A model generated the notes under the pieces. That model had not been told where the DNA came from. It made no database searches and worked only from the letters and a program-made list of their open reading frames with translations. The translations under genes were made by a program, and so were the position numbers. Below are positions 60,784 through 64,000 of a stretch of 64,000 nt of DNA, piece by piece. Numbering within the stretch: the stretch's first letter is position 1; each line of letters opens with the position of its first letter. This DNA is from JANQKX01 sp039028695 (GTDB lineage Bacteria; Pseudomonadota; Alphaproteobacteria; Kiloniellales; Kiloniellaceae): positions 1 to 64,000 of the forward strand of contig JBCCHN010000009.1 of assembly GCA_039028695.1 (NCBI GenBank). Direction: 5' to 3'.

Positions 60784-61947
60784 TTGGCGCAGGGGAACAG
60801 TATTTTATCAGGATACGGCACCACCGTCTTTGAGGTGATGTCTCGGCTGGCGGTTGAGCATAAGGCGGTCAACTTGGGGCAAGGCTTTCCCGATGAAGAT
60901 GGCCCTTTGGATGTTCGCCAAGCCGCAGCCCGGCACTTGCTGGAGGAAGTCAATCAGTATCCGCCCATGATGGGCTTGCCGCTTTTACGCCAGGCCGTGG
61001 CCGCCCATAACAAGCGTTTTTACAGCCTGGAGGTGGATTGGCAGAGCGAGGTCATGATCACTTCGGGTGCCACCGAGGCCATCGCCGACTGCCTCTTTGG
61101 GCTGATCGAGCCAGGTGACGAGGTGGTGCTTATCGAGCCCCTTTACGATTGCTACCTGCCCATCGTGCGCCGCGCCGGTGGCATTCCCAAGCTGGTACGT
61201 ATTACGCCGCCCGATTGGACCCTGCCGCGCGAGGAACTAGCAGCCGCTTTTTCCGACCGGACCAAGTTGATCGTGATCAACAGCCCCATGAACCCGGCGG
61301 CAAAAGTGTTTGATCGATCCGAATTGGACTTCATCGCTGAGCTTTTAGTGCGCCACGATGCCTACGCGGTCTGTGACGAGGTGTACGAGCATCTGGTGTT
61401 TGACGGCCGCCGGCACGTCCCCCTCATGAGTCTGCCCGGCATGCGCGAGCGCTGTTTGCGCATCGGCTCGGCGGGCAAGACCTTTTCCCTGACCGGCTGG
61501 AAGATCGGTTACATCACTGGCGGCGCAAGCATCCTGGCACCGGTGGCCAAGGCCCATCAGTTCGTAACCTTCACCACGCCGCCCAATCTGCAGGTGGGTG
61601 TGGCCCATGGCCTAGGAAAAGAGGATGACTACTTTGACAGTCTGATCTCGGACCTAACCGCCAAGCGCGAACGCCTTGGTCGCGGTCTAAAAGACATCGG
61701 CTTCGAGGTCATTCCCTGTCAGGGCACCTATTTCATCACCACCGATATTCGGCCCCTGGGGTTCAATGGGGGAGATGTTGAATTCTGTCGCCGTCTGACC
61801 ACCGAGGCTGGCGTTGCCGCGGTTCCGGTCAGTGCCTTTTATCAAGCAGGTGATGTAACTCACTTCGCCCGCTTCTGTTTCTGCAAAAAAGACGAGATCC
61901 TCGACGAGGCGCTTGTGCGCTTGCGGCGGTATTTTGGCAAGGGCTGA
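60784..61947 (+). CDS. Class I aminotransferase (YbdL/kynurenine aminotransferase-like)
   Basis: A 387-aa PLP aminotransferase. The family start YGTTVFEVMSRLAVEHKAVNLGQGFPDEDGP, of which LGQGFPD is diagnostic, is followed by NQYPPMMGLPLLRQAVA, SGATEAIADCLFGLI, INSPMNPAAKVF, CDEVYEHLVFD and the Schiff-base lysine in GSAGKTFSLTGWKIGY. Members transaminate methionine, glutamine or kynurenine. The substrate here is open. The start is TTG 60784 after GGGAGGAAAAGGG. The usual NPHNP motif reads SPMNP, as in part of the family. Confidence 0.9.
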   Translation: MAQGNSILSGYGTTVFEVMSRLAVEHKAVNLGQGFPDEDGPLDVRQAAARHLLEEVNQYPPMMGLPLLRQAVAAHNKRFYSLEVDWQSEVMITSGATEAIADCLFGLIEPGDEVVLIEPLYDCYLPIVRRAGGIPKLVRITPPDWTLPREELAAAFSDRTKLIVINSPMNPAAKVFDRSELDFIAELLVRHDAYAVCDEVYEHLVFDGRRHVPLMSLPGMRERCLRIGSAGKTFSLTGWKIGYITGGASILAPVAKAHQFVTFTTPPNLQVGVAHGLGKEDDYFDSLISDLTAKRERLGRGLKDIGFEVIPCQGTYFITTDIRPLGFNGGDVEFCRRLTTEAGVAAVPVSAFYQAGDVTHFARFCFCKKDEILDEALVRLRRYFGKG

Positions 61948-62006
61948 CGGTCTTTTGGGTGCTGTACGTGTGTCACCGTAGGTCCCTGCAGTCGATCAAA
62001 AACGGC

Positions 62007-63785
62007 TCAGGGCATCCAAACCCACATGATCATGGGAATTGCCACGGCCACGATAATGGCATCCAGGGGTAACCCCATGCGCCAATAGTCGGCAAAGTGA
62101 TAGCCTCCCGGTCCCATGACTAGGGTGTTGGACTGGTGCCCGATGGGGGTCAGATAAGGCGAGGCGCTTCCCACGGCCACGGCCATCAAAAAGGGATCGG
62201 CGGGCAGGCCGAGGCCCTTGGCGATACTAATGGCGATCGGGGCCATCAGGACCGCCGTGGGGGAGTTGTGAACCAGGTCCGAGAGCAGCATGGATACAAC
62301 GAGTAAAAGCGTCAGTAAGGCCCAAATTGGGATTTCGCCCGCCAGTTCCGTGATGCCGCCGGCAATTAACGCCGTCCCGCCGGTGCTTTGCAGGGCCTCG
62401 CCGATGGGCAGCAGGGCGCCCAATAGCACGATGACCGGCCACTCCACCGCATCGTAGACATCTCGCATGGACAGGCAATTGCAAATTAGCAAGGCAACCA
62501 CCGCCGCCACGAAGGCAATCTGCACCTGGACCAGCCCGAGGGCGGCCGCGCCGATGGCCAGCGCGAAGATGGCCGCGGGCAAAAGCGACTTCTTGGGCGG
62601 CGCCAACGAGATGCCCCGTTCCGCCAGCGGCAGGCATCCCAAATTCGAAAGAACTTCTTTCAGCGATTGGCGTTCGCCCTGGAGCAGCAAAATATCGCCG
62701 GTTTTGAAGCGGATCGATCCCAGGCGGGTCTTAGGGGCCTGGCCCTGACGGGCGATGGCCAATAGGTTGATGCCATACCGCTCGTGCATTTTCATGCCCC
62801 GCATGGAGCGCCCCTCAATCAGCGACAAGGGCATGACCACGGCCTCCACCAGTTCGATCTCCTCGGACTCCAAGTCTTCAACACTCAAATGGGGCTCGCG
62901 GCTCACCTCCAGTTTGTTTTCGGCAAAGAGGGGATTTAGGGCGGTGGGGTCTCCCTCAAGGATTAAAATATCACCGGCTCTGAGGCGTTCGGTCCCGGCC
63001 GGCGCGAATCGCCGCCTCTCACCCCGGATGGTCATCATCAGCGAGACTTCGTTGTCGCAGAGATGCTCCAAAGCGCGAATTTGCTTTCCGACCAGATCGG
63101 ACTTTTCCGGTACCCGTGCTTCAATGATATAGGCCTCGATCTCGAATCGATCATGATCATCCGGATTGCTGCGCCGGTTGGCCGGCAGCAGACGCCAGCC
63201 AACAAGCGAAATGAACAACATGCCGGCAACCGCGACCGCCAAGCCGACCGGCGTGAAGTCGAACATGGAAAAAGCCGCGCCCTCGGCCGACTCGCGAAAA
63301 CTGGCGATGATGATATTGGGGGGTGTTCCGATCAGGGTGACGAGCCCCCCCAGCAAGGTGGCAAAGGAGAGGGGCATTAAAATGCGCGATGGCGGCTCTT
63401 TGGAGAGCGCCGCGTTGCGCAGAGCCACCGGTAGCATGAGGGCGAGCGCGCCCACATTATTCATGAAGGCGGATAGAACCGCGGCCATGCTGCCGGTCGC
63501 GGCAATTTGGCTCGAGGGCCGGTTGCGACTTCTGGACAAAAGGCCGACCAGCAGCTCCACCACCCCCGAGATTTTCAGGGCCCGGCTGATAATAAGGACG
63601 GCGGCGACGGTGATCACGGCCGGGTGCCCAAAGCCCATAAAGGCGTCATGGGCGGGGACCACCCCGGCAAATACCACCACCAACAAGGCCAAAACGGCGA
63701 CCACGTCGTAGCGCCACTTGCCCCAGGCAAAAAGCACCATCGCGCAGGCTAGAACGGCGAAAATAATGCCTTGGTCAAACGTCAT
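62007..63785 (-). CDS. SLC13/DASS-type transporter with two RCK_C domains
   Basis: A 592-aa membrane permease of the SLC13 family. Ion transporter helices occupy about 1-200 and 400-592, with GLVTLIGTPPNIIIASF and the late motif VGSASPYLTPIGHQSNTLVMGPGGYHF, whose SPYLTPIGHQSN core is diagnostic. Two TrkA-C/RCK_C domains sit in the central loop (about 210-380), e.g. LILEGDPTALNPLF and DILLLQGERQSLKEVL. Such proteins take up sulphate, di- or tricarboxylates with sodium; the substrate is not evident. Convergent with the aminotransferase gene (59 bases). Confidence 0.92.
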   Translation of the reverse strand: MTFDQGIIFAVLACAMVLFAWGKWRYDVVAVLALLVVVFAGVVPAHDAFMGFGHPAVITVAAVLIISRALKISGVVELLVGLLSRSRNRPSSQIAATGSMAAVLSAFMNNVGALALMLPVALRNAALSKEPPSRILMPLSFATLLGGLVTLIGTPPNIIIASFRESAEGAAFSMFDFTPVGLAVAVAGMLFISLVGWRLLPANRRSNPDDHDRFEIEAYIIEARVPEKSDLVGKQIRALEHLCDNEVSLMMTIRGERRRFAPAGTERLRAGDILILEGDPTALNPLFAENKLEVSREPHLSVEDLESEEIELVEAVVMPLSLIEGRSMRGMKMHERYGINLLAIARQGQAPKTRLGSIRFKTGDILLLQGERQSLKEVLSNLGCLPLAERGISLAPPKKSLLPAAIFALAIGAAALGLVQVQIAFVAAVVALLICNCLSMRDVYDAVEWPVIVLLGALLPIGEALQSTGGTALIAGGITELAGEIPIWALLTLLLVVSMLLSDLVHNSPTAVLMAPIAISIAKGLGLPADPFLMAVAVGSASPYLTPIGHQSNTLVMGPGGYHFADYWRMGLPLDAIIVAVAIPMIMWVWMP

Positions 63786-64000
63786 AAATAAAAAGGTCTT
63801 GAAATCAAAAATAAAACAGCGCTGATCGAGACTTTACACCATCAATCGCCTTATTTGGTTACAAATTACATAACCAGAGGCAAAGTCTTGAAGTTTGAAT
63901 TCGGAGCCCTTAAAGAAAACTAAGAAAAAGTGAGCTTTCCTGCGGTGCGTGGCCTGCTTCCTGACCATGGATCTGTTTGTTGACGCGGGTCTGAACGCCC
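63786..64000. other. Upstream region of the SLC13 gene at the window edge
   Basis: AT-rich DNA that should hold the SLC13 promoter. TGGTTA (63856-63861) and TAACCA (63871-63876) form an inverted repeat with a 9-base spacer. Near the edge an ATG at about 63967 opens a short frame (MDLFVDAGLNA) that may begin a further plus-strand gene, but it is too short to judge. Confidence 0.4.

Noticed and set aside
1..64000. CRISPR array or rRNA genes
   Set aside because: No regularly spaced direct repeats of the right size and no rRNA-like stretches were seen.
63967..64000. Start of a plus-strand gene at the right edge (MDLFVDAGLNA)
   Set aside because: Only eleven codons are visible and there is no good ribosome binding site, so it cannot be called.

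Overview
The window comes from the chromosome of an alphaproteobacterium, most likely a member of the Rhodospirillales or a close relative. Three things point there: a C4-pathway 5-aminolevulinate synthase with an FNR/FixK-type promoter; the order priA then atpH-A-G-D-C; and the run rplU-rpmA-obgE-proB-proA-nadD-rsfS-rlmH-gpmI-envC-ctpA-yibQ-rppH. The placement rests on gene content and order only, because no rRNA is present.

Layout. Positions 1-4551 are accessory DNA. They hold the left-truncated end of an IS6-like element with a frameshifted transposase, a DNA methyltransferase gene cut by that IS at its catalytic motif, a DUF5681 gene, a DUF2924 gene and a large serine recombinase. This is followed by a cluster of TTCCCTG repeats that ends at the 3' end of a tRNA-Ser(CGA) gene. 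Positions 4800-17480 are a dense housekeeping block: ribosomal proteins L21 and L27, the GTPase Obg, proline synthesis, NAD synthesis, ribosome silencing and 23S methylation, glycolysis, a cell-wall module (EnvC-like activator, CtpA, divergent polysaccharide deacetylase) and RppH. Positions 17490-23800 are more variable: a ferritin-like protein, a GcvA-type LysR regulator divergent from an EamA transporter, and a LuxR-type regulator divergent from a large secreted beta-rich protein. Positions 24058-31679 hold the F1 part of ATP synthase and PriA on the minus strand. Positions 31875-38948 hold an Fsa-type transaldolase, DUF484, XerC, lipoamide dehydrogenase, a class II glutamine amidotransferase, a metallo-hydrolase and HemA.

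Positions 39462-55884 look like a transport and catabolism region. A TAXI-type TRAP transporter (receptor, fused permease, UspA partner) is followed by an Asp/Glu racemase-family enzyme and a class III CoA transferase. These face a minus-strand operon of a fused HyuA-HyuB hydantoinase/oxoprolinase, a maleate isomerase-like enzyme and a HisC-like aminotransferase. A second fused HyuA-HyuB paralogue is transcribed away from the first. The content suggests uptake and ATP-dependent opening of a cyclic amide or imide, then isomerisation, transamination and CoA activation. This is an inference, and it is the best candidate here for an undescribed pathway.

Positions 55900-63785 hold a carboxymuconolactone-decarboxylase-like protein, a degenerate nuclease-like protein, PqiB and PqiA, an AT-rich HTH/coiled-coil gene, a second aminotransferase and a SLC13-type transporter with RCK_C domains. 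No CRISPR array, rRNA or intact prophage was seen.
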